23,595 nucleotides of DNA from Alphaproteobacteria bacterium (GTDB taxonomy: Bacteria > Pseudomonadota > Alphaproteobacteria > GCA-2731375): NCBI GenBank assembly GCA_028281075.1, contig JANQKO010000601.1, positions 1 to 23,595 on the forward strand. Reading direction: 5' to 3'. Shown here in pieces: positions 1-7,256 of the stretch (the stretch's first letter is position 1; the number at the start of each line of letters is the position of its first letter). Below the pieces are notes generated by a model. The model was given only the letters and a program-made list of their open reading frames with translations, made no database searches and was not told where the DNA came from. The position numbers were made by a program, and so were the translations under genes.

Positions 1-2
1 TG

Positions 3-77
3 CATCCCGACCAGGGCGGATCGACCTATCTGGCGGCAAAAATTAACCAGGCCAAGGATATATTGCTGGGCGTGTGA
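3..77 (+). CDS. DnaJ (J-domain) protein, C-terminal end only
   Basis: The window opens inside a gene. Frame 3 reads HPDQGGSTYLAAKINQAKDI followed by LLGV and TGA. This is the second half of a J domain: the HPD tripeptide that stimulates the Hsp70 (DnaK) ATPase, then the GGS...A..IN.A...L helix III pattern. The protein ends almost directly after the domain. That fits the small alphaproteobacterial proteins with a C-terminal J domain, often membrane-anchored, rather than full DnaJ, which continues into G/F and zinc-finger regions. The N-terminus lies outside the window, so anchor and size cannot be judged. It is followed by 212 nt before galU. A perfect 14-nt palindrome (87-100) lies just after the stop but has no T-run, so I do not call it a terminator. 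Confidence 0.75.
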   Translation, partial: HPDQGGSTYLAAKINQAKDILLGV

Positions 78-227
78 GGAACCATGGCCGGCGCGCCGGC
101 GTGCGTGACATTGCTGCGTCTGTGATGGCCGGCACTTGCGTGCTCTCCGGCGCCATGGCAAAACCGCGCCGTCGCCGCGGAAATCGGCGTGTTTCCGCGT
201 ATTTGCGCACCTGACATGTTGCTGTCG

Positions 228-242
228 TTAACGTTGTATTAA
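228..242. promoter_or_regulatory. CtrA-type box TTAA-N7-TTAA
   Basis: TTAA at 228-231 and TTAA at 239-242 are separated by exactly 7 nt, and the second half-site continues as TTAAC with the C at 243. This is the full consensus described for the alphaproteobacterial response regulator CtrA (TTAA-N7-TTAAC). It lies 47 nt upstream of the galU start codon, within a short AT-rich patch (about 209-250) of an otherwise GC-rich region, which is a promoter-like setting. CtrA binding itself is inferred. The ctrA gene is not in this window. Confidence 0.5.
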
Positions 243-289
243 CCATAAATCCGCGCGCCGCGAAGATCCCGGGACGCATAAGGAAATCG

Positions 290-1162
290 ATGAAAGTTCG
301 CAAAGCCGTCTTTCCCGTCGGTGGCCTCGGCACCCGGTTTCTGCCGGCGACCAAGGCGCTGCCGAAGGAGATGCTGCCGATCGTGGACAAGCCGCTGATC
401 CAATACGCGGTGGAGGAGGCCCAGGCGGCGGGCGTCGAGGAGTTCATCTTCGTCACCGGTCGCGGCAAGAGCGCGATCGAGGACCATTTCGACTTTTCCT
501 TCGAGCTGCAGGAGACGCTCGGTTCGCGCGGCAAGACCGAGGCGCTGAACTCGATCAGCGACTGGCTGCCGCCGGCGGGCCAGGTGGCCTATACCCGGCA
601 GCAGGAGCCGCTGGGCCTGGGACACGCGGTATGGTGCGCCCGGCACCTGGTCGGCGACGAGCCGTTCGCGATCTTCCTGGCCGACGACCTGATTCTCAGC
701 CGGACGCCGGCGCTGAAGCAGATGGTCGACGTCTTCGCCGAGACCGGCGGCAACGTGGTCGCCGTGATGGACGTGCCGCGCGCGCATACCAACCGCTACG
801 GCATCCTGGACGTCGGCGCCGACGACGGCCGGCTGGCCGAGATCAAGGGCCTGGTCGAGAAGCCGCATCCCGACGCCGCGCCGTCCACGCTCTCGGTCAT
901 CGGCCGCTATATCCTGCTGCCCGAGGTGTTCGACTATCTGAGCGCCATGGAGCGCGGCGCCGGTGGCGAGATCCAGTTGACGGACGCCATGGCGAAGCTG
1001 ATTGGCAAGTCACCGTTCCACGGCCTGCGGTTCGAAGGCCGCCGTTTCGATTGCGGCGACAAGCTGGGCTTCCTGCAGGCGACCGTGGCCTTCGGGCTGG
1101 AACGCGATGACCTGCGTGACGGATTGAAGACGTTTCTGAGCGAGATCACGACGGCCGGCTAG
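290..1162 (+). CDS. galU: UTP--glucose-1-phosphate uridylyltransferase
   Basis: It makes UDP-glucose from UTP and glucose-1-phosphate in the cytoplasm, the precursor for glucans, LPS sugars and UDP-glucuronate. The N-terminus carries the nucleotidyltransferase signature with the GGLGTRF loop (residues 11-17) followed by PATKALPKEMLP. LADDLI (130-135) matches the metal/nucleotide Asp region and VEKP contains Lys191, the usual sugar-phosphate contact. At 290 aa it has the normal family length. The ATG is preceded by AGGAAA at 281-286, which supports this start. It is the first gene of a same-strand set with ugd (50 nt downstream, the next step in the pathway) and a phosphohexomutase that can supply glucose-1-phosphate. 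A CtrA-like box sits upstream. Confidence 0.96.
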   Translation: MKVRKAVFPVGGLGTRFLPATKALPKEMLPIVDKPLIQYAVEEAQAAGVEEFIFVTGRGKSAIEDHFDFSFELQETLGSRGKTEALNSISDWLPPAGQVAYTRQQEPLGLGHAVWCARHLVGDEPFAIFLADDLILSRTPALKQMVDVFAETGGNVVAVMDVPRAHTNRYGILDVGADDGRLAEIKGLVEKPHPDAAPSTLSVIGRYILLPEVFDYLSAMERGAGGEIQLTDAMAKLIGKSPFHGLRFEGRRFDCGDKLGFLQATVAFGLERDDLRDGLKTFLSEITTAG

Positions 1163-1212
1163 CCGCGGGCACCGGCGCGTCCGACTGACGCTGCGAGAAG
1201 GAGAGGGCCGCG

Positions 1213-2562
1213 ATGCATGTGGCGATGATTGGGACCGGGTATGTCGGCCTGGTATCCGGCGCGTGTTTTTCCGAATTCGGCCATGACGTGGTCTGCATCG
1301 ACACCGACGAGGCCAAGATCAGGACTCTGAAGGACGGCCGGATTCCGATCTACGAGCCGGGGCTGGACAAGCTGGTCGAAAGCAACGTGCGGGCGGAACG
1401 GCTGTCGTTCACGACCGACGCCGGCGAGGCGGTGGCGCACGCGGATGCCGTGTTCATCGCCGTCGGCACGCCCAGCCGGCGCGGCGACGGACATGCCGAC
1501 CTGAGCTACGTGCATCAGGCGGCGCGCGACATCGCCCGGTATCTCGACGGCTATACGGTCGTGGTGACGAAATCGACCGTGCCCGTCGGCACCGGCAGCG
1601 AGGTCCAGGACATCATCCGCCAGGCCCGGCCGGATGCCCGGTTCGACGTCGCCTCGAATCCCGAGTTCCTGCGCGAGGGCGCGGCGATCGAGGACTTCAT
1701 GCGGCCCGACCGCATCGTCGTCGGCGTCGACGGCGAGCAGGCCCGCGAGGTCATGCGCGAGCTCTACCGGCCGCTCTATCTGCGCGAGACGCCGCTGCTG
1801 TTCACCAGCCGGCCGACGGCGGAACTGATCAAGTATGCCGCCAACAGCTTTCTCGCCACCAAGATCACCTTCATCAACGAGATCGCCGACCTCTGCGAGC
1901 AGGTCGGCGCCAACGCGCAGGAGGTGGCCAAGGGCATCGGCCTGGACGGGCGCATCGGCGCGAAGTTCCTGCACCCCGGTCCCGGCTATGGCGGCAGTTG
2001 CTTTCCCAAGGATACGCTGGCCCTGCTGCGCACCGCCGAGGCGGTGGGCACGCCGTTGCGTATCGTCGGCGCCACCGTGCAGGTGAACGACGAGCGCAAG
2101 CGGCGCATGGCGGACAAGATCGCCGCGGCCTGCGGCGGTTCGGTCGATGGCAAGACCATCGGCGTGCTGGGCCTGACCTTCAAGCCCAATACCGACGACA
2201 TGCGCGACTCGCCCAGCCTGGAAATCGTGCCGGCGCTGCAGAAGGCCGGCGCGACTCTGCGCGTCTACGATCCCGAGGGCATGCCGGAAGCCAGAAAGCT
2301 GCTGGACGACGTGATCTGGTGCGACAGCGCCTACGAGACCATGGGCGGGGCCGACGCGCTGACCATCATCACCGAGTGGAACGAGTTCCGGGCGCTGGAC
2401 CTGGACCGCGTCAAGGCGCTGATGCGGGAGCCCGTGATCGTCGACCTGCGGAACATCTATCCGCCGGAACAGATGACGGCGGCCGGCTTCCGCTATGAAT
2501 CGGTGGGACGGCCGCAGCCCGATGATGCCAACGACGTCGTGTCGAACGATGCGGCGGCATAG
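1213..2562 (+). CDS. ugd: UDP-glucose 6-dehydrogenase
   Basis: It oxidises UDP-glucose twice with NAD+ to UDP-glucuronate, feeding acidic exopolysaccharide, capsule or LPS sugars. An N-terminal Rossmann fold with GTGYVG (residues 7-12) binds NAD. The active-site motif GYGGSCFPKD carries catalytic Cys263. SNPEFLREG and the C-terminal LGLTFKPNTDDMRDSPS segment are also typical of the UDPG/GDP-mannose dehydrogenase family. The 449 aa length is normal for the bacterial single-chain type. The start is supported by AAGGAG at 1198-1203, 9 nt from the ATG. UDP-glucose rather than GDP-mannose as substrate follows from the adjacent galU. Its 3' end overlaps the start of the next gene by 14 nt. Confidence 0.95.
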   Translation: MHVAMIGTGYVGLVSGACFSEFGHDVVCIDTDEAKIRTLKDGRIPIYEPGLDKLVESNVRAERLSFTTDAGEAVAHADAVFIAVGTPSRRGDGHADLSYVHQAARDIARYLDGYTVVVTKSTVPVGTGSEVQDIIRQARPDARFDVASNPEFLREGAAIEDFMRPDRIVVGVDGEQAREVMRELYRPLYLRETPLLFTSRPTAELIKYAANSFLATKITFINEIADLCEQVGANAQEVAKGIGLDGRIGAKFLHPGPGYGGSCFPKDTLALLRTAEAVGTPLRIVGATVQVNDERKRRMADKIAAACGGSVDGKTIGVLGLTFKPNTDDMRDSPSLEIVPALQKAGATLRVYDPEGMPEARKLLDDVIWCDSAYETMGGADALTIITEWNEFRALDLDRVKALMREPVIVDLRNIYPPEQMTAAGFRYESVGRPQPDDANDVVSNDAAA

Positions 2563-3931
2563 TTTCGACCCGACCGTCCTGCGCGAATACGACATTCGCG
2601 GCGTCGTCGGCGGCACCATCGGCGAGGCCGACGCCTATGCGATCGGCCGGGGCTTCGCGACCATCGCCGGCCGCGACGGTGGACGGCGGGTCTGCGTCGG
2701 CTATGACGGCCGCCTGACCTCGCCCGGCCTGGCGGACGCGTTGATCGAGGGGTTGCGGGCGGCCGGCGCCGACGTGCTGCGGATCGGCCGCGGGCCGACG
2801 CCGATGCTCTATTTCTCGGTCCATCACCTCGGCGCCGACGGCGGCATCATGATCACCGGATCGCACAATCCGCCGGACTATAACGGCTTCAAGATGATGC
2901 TGGGCAAGAAGCCGTTCTTCGGCGACCAGATCCAGGAGATCGGCCGGCTCGCCGCCGCCGGCGACTGGGCGGTCGGCGCCGGCGGCCTTGAGGACGTTTC
3001 CGTGTTCGACGCCTATGTCGACGAGCTGGCGGCGGCCTATACCGCCGACACGCCGCTCGCCGTCGCCTGGGATTGCGGGCACGGCGTCACCGGCGATACC
3101 GTGCCGGCCCTGATCGGGCGGCTGCCGGGCCGGCACTCGATGCTGTTCGAGCGGGTCGACGGCAGCTTTCCGGCGCACCATCCCGATCCCACGGTCGAGG
3201 CGAACCTGGTCGACCTGCAACGGGCGGTCGCCGACGAGCGGCTCGACGTCGGCATCGCCTTCGACGGCGACGGCGACCGGATCGGCGTGATCGACAATCT
3301 GGGGCGCATCCTGTGGGGCGACCAGCTTCTGGCGCTGCTGGCGCGCGACGTGCTGCGCACGCGGCCGGGGGCGACGATCATCGCCGACGTCAAGGCGAGC
3401 CAGGTGCTGTTCGACGACATCGCCAGGTCGGGCGGCCGGCCGATGATGTTCCGGACCGGGCATTCGCTGATCAAGAGCAAGATGGCCGAGGTCGGCGCGC
3501 CGCTCGCCGGCGAGATGAGCGGCCATATCTTTTTCGCCGACAAGTATTACGGCTTCGACGACGCGCTTTACGTGGCGGTGCGGTTCCTCGACATCGTCGC
3601 CCGCAGCGGCCGGACCGCGGCCGAGCTGCGCGACACCCTGCCGCAGGTCGTGAACACGCCCGAGGTGCGGTTCGACTGCGACGACGCCACCAAGTTCCGC
3701 ATCGTCGAGGACGTCAAGGTGCGCCTCGCCGCCGCGCGGGCCGACGTCAACGACATCGACGGCGTCCGCGTGACCACGCCGGACGGCTGGTGGCTGCTGC
3801 GGGCGTCGAACACGCAGCCCGTGCTGGTGGTGCGCTGCGAGGCGGCGGACGCGGCCGGCCTGGACCGGCTGAAGACGGCGGTGAAGGAGGCGCTGGCGCC
3901 GAGCGGGATCGCCGCGCCGGCCGGCTTTTAG
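2549..3931 (+). CDS. phosphomannomutase/phosphoglucomutase (alpha-D-phosphohexomutase)
   Basis: It interconverts hexose-6- and hexose-1-phosphates. Beside galU it probably supplies glucose-1-phosphate, and possibly mannose-1-phosphate. All four family elements are visible: the phosphoserine loop TGSHNPP (Ser105), the Mg loop DGDGDR (239-244), the sugar loop GEMSGH (321-326) and the C-terminal phosphate loop RASNTQP. The last has Gln where many homologues have Glu, a variant I associate with alphaproteobacterial members. I chose ATG 2549 (460 aa) because family members begin just before LREYDIRG. The same frame stays open to ATG 2495, and ATG codons at 2522 and 2525 are alternatives. This start overlaps ugd by 14 nt and has no strong Shine-Dalgarno, so translational coupling is likely. 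The names manB, algC or pgm cannot be separated on sequence. Confidence 0.92.
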   Translation: MRRHSFDPTVLREYDIRGVVGGTIGEADAYAIGRGFATIAGRDGGRRVCVGYDGRLTSPGLADALIEGLRAAGADVLRIGRGPTPMLYFSVHHLGADGGIMITGSHNPPDYNGFKMMLGKKPFFGDQIQEIGRLAAAGDWAVGAGGLEDVSVFDAYVDELAAAYTADTPLAVAWDCGHGVTGDTVPALIGRLPGRHSMLFERVDGSFPAHHPDPTVEANLVDLQRAVADERLDVGIAFDGDGDRIGVIDNLGRILWGDQLLALLARDVLRTRPGATIIADVKASQVLFDDIARSGGRPMMFRTGHSLIKSKMAEVGAPLAGEMSGHIFFADKYYGFDDALYVAVRFLDIVARSGRTAAELRDTLPQVVNTPEVRFDCDDATKFRIVEDVKVRLAAARADVNDIDGVRVTTPDGWWLLRASNTQPVLVVRCEAADAAGLDRLKTAVKEALAPSGIAAPAGF

Positions 3932-3952
3932 AAAGGCATCGCCGTCCGGTCC

Positions 3953-5203
3953 CTAACGGCGGCCGGACCAGGGCGAGAGATACCAGGCGAGCGCCAGCGA
4001 CTGTGTCGCGATCGTGGTCCAGAAGGCGGCGGCATAGGCGGCGGCCGGATAGGCGCCGCCGGCGTCCGGCGGCCAGAGGCCGATGATGGCGCCGAGGCCG
4101 GCCTGGTAGCTGAAGGCGGCCGAGAACACCATGACGTTGGCCGCCGTGTTGACGCGGCCGATATGGGTTTCCGGAAAGTGCTGGGCGAGCGCCGCGAACA
4201 CCAGCGACGTCAGGGTGGCGAGGAAGCCGTAGGCGCACCAGAGCAGATAGGTCCGGTCGGTGACCTGCAGCACGATGGCGACCTGCGACAGCACGAACAG
4301 GAACGCGCCGAGGCCGATGGTGCCGCTCAACGACAGGCCGAGGCGCTGCAGCAGGCCGGCGACCGCGCCGGACGAGGCCATGCCGACGGTCAGCGCCACC
4401 GCCATCAGCAGCAGGTGCCGGGCGACGCCGGCGCTGTCATAGCCGTTGACGTCGGCGAGCCAGGGTCCCGCCCACAGGCCCTGCACGGCCATGTTCGACG
4501 ACGAGCAGGTGAACATCAGCGGCACGATGCGCCAGAAAAAGCGGTCGCGGTAGATCGCGCCCAGCGCCCGCATCTGCACGCGGAACGTGCCGCCCGACGC
4601 CGTGCCGGGCTTGTCGGGCACGACCAGGAAGATGAAGCCGGCCATGACGAAGGTGCAGGCGCCGAGCCCCACGAACAGCGTCCGCCAGTCGACGATGCCC
4701 AGCAGGTACTCGACCGGCACCGTCGAGCCGATGGCGCCGAGGCCGCCGCTCGACAGGTACCAGCCGTTGACCAGCGCGATCCGGGCGCGCGGAAACCACA
4801 GCACGATGGCCTTGAGCGCGGCCATCAGGCCGCCGGAGACGCCGGCGCCGATCAGCGCCCGGCCGAGCGTGAGCGTGGCGGCGTCGTCGCCGAACGCGAA
4901 CAGCACGGCGCCAAGCGCGGCCAGCGAATAGAGTGCCGCCTGGACGCGCCTGGGCCCGAACCGGTCGAGCAGCATGCCGAGCGGGATCTGCGAGGCGGCG
5001 AAGGTCAGGAAATAGGCCGATGTCAGGAATCCCAGCTCGGCCGCGCCGAGGCCGATATCGGCGCGCAGGTGCGGCGCGACAACGGCGTTGATGGTCCGGA
5101 ACAGGTAGGAGAAGAAGTAGCCGCAGGCGAACGGCAGGAAGACCACCAGCATGGCGCGGGCGAACGTCATCGATGGCGGAACCGCCCTTGCGTGACGCGT
5201 CAT
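3953..5203 (-). CDS. MFS transporter
   Basis: This is a 416-aa polytopic membrane protein with about twelve hydrophobic segments, of the major facilitator superfamily. The clearest marks are the N-terminal FACGYFFSYLFRTINAVVAP helix, LGFLTSAYFLTFAASQIPLG in helix 2, and the loop 2-3 motif GMLLDRFGPRRV, a form of the MFS signature G-x3-D-x-x-G-x-R/K. The substrate cannot be predicted. A second ATG at 5170 (MTFARAML) has a better-placed purine-rich stretch upstream and would remove 11 polar residues, so the start is uncertain. It begins 5 nt after the stop of the upstream cyclase gene on the same strand, so the two probably form one transcript. It converges with the phosphohexomutase gene across a 21-nt gap. 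Confidence 0.85.
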   Translation of the reverse strand: MTRHARAVPPSMTFARAMLVVFLPFACGYFFSYLFRTINAVVAPHLRADIGLGAAELGFLTSAYFLTFAASQIPLGMLLDRFGPRRVQAALYSLAALGAVLFAFGDDAATLTLGRALIGAGVSGGLMAALKAIVLWFPRARIALVNGWYLSSGGLGAIGSTVPVEYLLGIVDWRTLFVGLGACTFVMAGFIFLVVPDKPGTASGGTFRVQMRALGAIYRDRFFWRIVPLMFTCSSSNMAVQGLWAGPWLADVNGYDSAGVARHLLLMAVALTVGMASSGAVAGLLQRLGLSLSGTIGLGAFLFVLSQVAIVLQVTDRTYLLWCAYGFLATLTSLVFAALAQHFPETHIGRVNTAANVMVFSAAFSYQAGLGAIIGLWPPDAGGAYPAAAYAAAFWTTIATQSLALAWYLSPWSGRR

Positions 5204-5208
5204 CGGGC

Positions 5209-6264
5209 TCAGTCGGCGCCAGCGCGCCGCGGCGCGAAGACCTCGACCGGCGCCCGCCGGCCCCTGAGCGTGATGGCGCCGAGGCTCTCGGCCTCGATAC
5301 CGGACGGCAGCCGCAACCGGTCGTGCAGGTCCGCCGACATCAGCACCGGGCGGTCCAGTTCGCGGCAGGCCTCCTCCAGCCGGGCCGTGGTATTGACGGT
5401 GTCGCCGAGAACCACGATCTCCTGCTTCTGGTCGCCCATTTCACCGACCACCACCTGGCCGCAGTGAAGGGCGGCGCGAAATGTCGGCGCGACGCCATAT
5501 TTGCGCAGGTATTCCGGCGCGCGGACGGCGAGATAGTCCAGCATGTCGAAGTAGCAGGTCAGGCAGCGCGCCCGGTCGACGCCGACCTCGAGCGGCCAGG
5601 TGACGATCACCTCGTCGCCGACATAAGTGTAGATCTGTCCGCGGGCGGCCTGGATCGGCTCGCCGAGATCGACGAAGAAATCGTTCAGCAGGGCATGAAA
5701 CCGCAACGGCCCGATGCGCTCGGCGAGCCGGGTCGAGCCGACCAGGTCGGCGAACAGAAAGACGCGCGCCTCCTGGCGTGGGCGGTGATAGCGGCCGGCG
5801 ACGAAGTTGGCGAGCACGTTCTGCCCCAGTAGCCGGTTGATCTCGATCAGCAGGTTGACGACGAAGGCCACCAGCAGCGACAGGGCGAAGGTGACCAGGA
5901 ACTCGCGGCTCTGGAGGTTCCAGTGCCCGCCGTCCTGATAGGTGGCGAACAGCTCGGACCAGCCGATCAGGCTGGCCAGCACGCCGACGACGTAGAAGCT
6001 GGTCTTGGCGGCGATATGGACCGTGAACGGCGCCCGCCGCAGGCGCCGAAACAGCGGCTGGTCGTCCAGAATGAGATCGTAGCCGGCGCACCAGGCGCTG
6101 ATGCTGGCACCCGTAAGCGCGCCCTGGACGATGCCGGCCCAGTAGATCTCGTCCGCCAGCGACGAGCCGATCAACAGGCCATAGACGGCGCCGCCCACCG
6201 TCGCGCAGGCGACGATGACGAAGAACAGGCGAAGCTCGCTTCTGCGACGGGCGCTGCGCGACAT
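5209..6264 (-). CDS. membrane-bound class III adenylate/guanylate cyclase
   Basis: It is predicted to make a cyclic nucleotide (most likely cAMP) at the inner membrane. The N-terminal 145 residues hold about four hydrophobic segments (roughly 11-34, 41-60, 82-101, 121-140), and the cyclase homology domain follows from about 165. FLFADLVGSTRLAE gives the first metal-binding Asp173 and YVGDEVI gives the second, Asp217. LGDTVNTTARLE supplies Asp288, Asn291 and Arg295, the substrate-recognition and transition-state positions. All catalytic positions look intact, so it should be active as a homodimer. There is no HAMP or obvious ligand domain, so signal input, if any, is through the membrane part. 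It is co-directional with the MFS gene 5 nt downstream, which suggests functional or merely transcriptional coupling. ATP versus GTP specificity is inferred. Confidence 0.88.
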   Translation of the reverse strand: MSRSARRRSELRLFFVIVACATVGGAVYGLLIGSSLADEIYWAGIVQGALTGASISAWCAGYDLILDDQPLFRRLRRAPFTVHIAAKTSFYVVGVLASLIGWSELFATYQDGGHWNLQSREFLVTFALSLLVAFVVNLLIEINRLLGQNVLANFVAGRYHRPRQEARVFLFADLVGSTRLAERIGPLRFHALLNDFFVDLGEPIQAARGQIYTYVGDEVIVTWPLEVGVDRARCLTCYFDMLDYLAVRAPEYLRKYGVAPTFRAALHCGQVVVGEMGDQKQEIVVLGDTVNTTARLEEACRELDRPVLMSADLHDRLRLPSGIEAESLGAITLRGRRAPVEVFAPRRAGAD

Positions 6265-6302
6265 CCGGCACCGTTGTGGCAGGGCATTGACCCGGGGCGG
6301 GC

Positions 6303-6308
6303 TATACT
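6303..6308 (+). promoter_or_regulatory. possible -10 box for psuG
   Basis: TATACT stands out in a GC-rich divergent intergenic region. The nearest TTGACC (6287-6292) is only 10 nt away, too close for a standard sigma70 -35 element, so this is a weak call. If used, transcription would begin near 6315. That would exclude the upstream ATG at 6309 and favour the GTG start of psuG. Confidence 0.3.
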
Positions 6309-6341
6309 ATGCGCCGGCAAGGTTTTGAGAAAGGCGTGACG

Positions 6342-7256
6342 GTGGCGGTAAGCGGTGACGGCGCGATCGATGTTTCACCCGAGGTGCGCGCGGCGCTCGA
6401 TGCCGGGCGGCCGGTGGTGGCGTTGGAATCGAGCATCGTCGCCCAGGGATTTCCGCGGCCCCGGAACCGCGAGGTCGGGCGCGCCATGTCGGCGGCGGTC
6501 CGCGACGGCGGCGCCGTGCCGGCGATGACGGCGGTGATCGACGGCCGGATCAGGCTGGGCCTGGACGACGCGGGACTGGACCGGCTGGCCTCCACGGACA
6601 GCATCAAGTGCTCGGCCCGGGACCTGGGCATGGCCATGGCGAGCGGCGCCACGGGCGCCACGACGGTTGCCGCGACCCTGCGTATCGCGGCCATGGCCGG
6701 GGTCCGGGTGTTCGCCACCGGCGGCATCGGCGGCGTCCATCCCGGCGGCGGGGCGGCCGACGTGTCGGCCGACCTGCCGGAACTGGGGCGTTGTCCGGTC
6801 GCCGTGGTCTGCAGCGGCGCGAAGTCGGTCCTGGACCTGCCGGCGACGCTCGAACGCCTGGAGACCGAAGGCGTGCCGGTGGTCGGCGTCGGCTGTGACG
6901 AGTTGCCGGCCTTTCACACCCGCGAGAGCGGCCTGGCGCTGAAATACCGCATGGACGATGTCGGCGAGCTGGCGCGCGCCGTGGCGGCGCACTGGTCCCT
7001 GCCGGGCGCCGGCGCGGTTCTGGTCTGCAACCCGCCGCCGGCGGATACCGCCATGGCGCGGGCCGAACTGGACGGCCTGGTCGGGCAGGCGCTGGCCGAG
7101 GCGGACCGCGACGGCGTTCGGGGCGATGCGGTGACGCCCTTCGTGCTGGCCGCGCTCAACCGGCTGTCGGCCGGCCGCACGCTCGAGGTGAACCACGCCC
7201 TGGCCGTCAGCAACGCGGCGCTGGCCGCGCGCCTGGCAGGGGCGATGGTGGCTTAG
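6342..7256 (+). CDS. psuG: pseudouridine-5'-phosphate glycosidase
   Basis: It cleaves pseudouridine 5'-phosphate to uracil and ribose-5-phosphate, the second step of pseudouridine salvage from RNA turnover. The protein (304 aa) follows the family closely: VALESSIV (Glu29), SIKCSARD (Lys89), ATGGIGGVHPGG, DVSADL (metal-binding Asp144) and CSGAKSVLDL (Lys161, the Schiff-base lysine). These correspond to the catalytic set known from the E. coli enzyme. The open frame extends to ATG 6309, but that ATG touches a TATACT box. GTG 6342 has GAGAAAGG 7 nt upstream and gives the usual N-terminal length (ISPEV-like start), so I prefer GTG. No pseudouridine kinase (psuK, PfkB family) lies next to it, which is unusual. 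The 3' end overlaps the convergent carboxypeptidase gene by 4 nt. Confidence 0.93.
   Translation: MAVSGDGAIDVSPEVRAALDAGRPVVALESSIVAQGFPRPRNREVGRAMSAAVRDGGAVPAMTAVIDGRIRLGLDDAGLDRLASTDSIKCSARDLGMAMASGATGATTVAATLRIAAMAGVRVFATGGIGGVHPGGGAADVSADLPELGRCPVAVVCSGAKSVLDLPATLERLETEGVPVVGVGCDELPAFHTRESGLALKYRMDDVGELARAVAAHWSLPGAGAVLVCNPPPADTAMARAELDGLVGQALAEADRDGVRGDAVTPFVLAALNRLSAGRTLEVNHALAVSNAALAARLAGAMVA

Noticed and set aside
87..100. 14-nt perfect palindrome after the dnaJ-type stop as a terminator
   Set aside because: It is entirely G/C with no loop and no T-run. Such palindromes arise easily in this composition.
1159..2619. 486-codon minus-strand frame opposite ugd
   Set aside because: Antisense shadow of ugd. 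No recognisable domain, and the ugd motifs on the plus strand are complete.
4163..5467. 434-codon plus-strand frame opposite the MFS transporter and cyclase
   Set aside because: Low-complexity Gln/Gly/Arg/His-rich translation. The opposite strand encodes clear membrane helices, so this is a shadow.
6287..6308. TTGACC...TATACT as a complete sigma70 promoter
   Set aside because: The spacer is only 10 nt, far from the required 16-18, so only the -10-like box is kept, with low confidence.
6309..6341. ATG 6309 as the psuG start
   Set aside because: It touches the TATACT box and lacks a ribosome-binding site. GTG 6342 has one at good spacing and matches the family N-terminus, though 6309 cannot be fully excluded.
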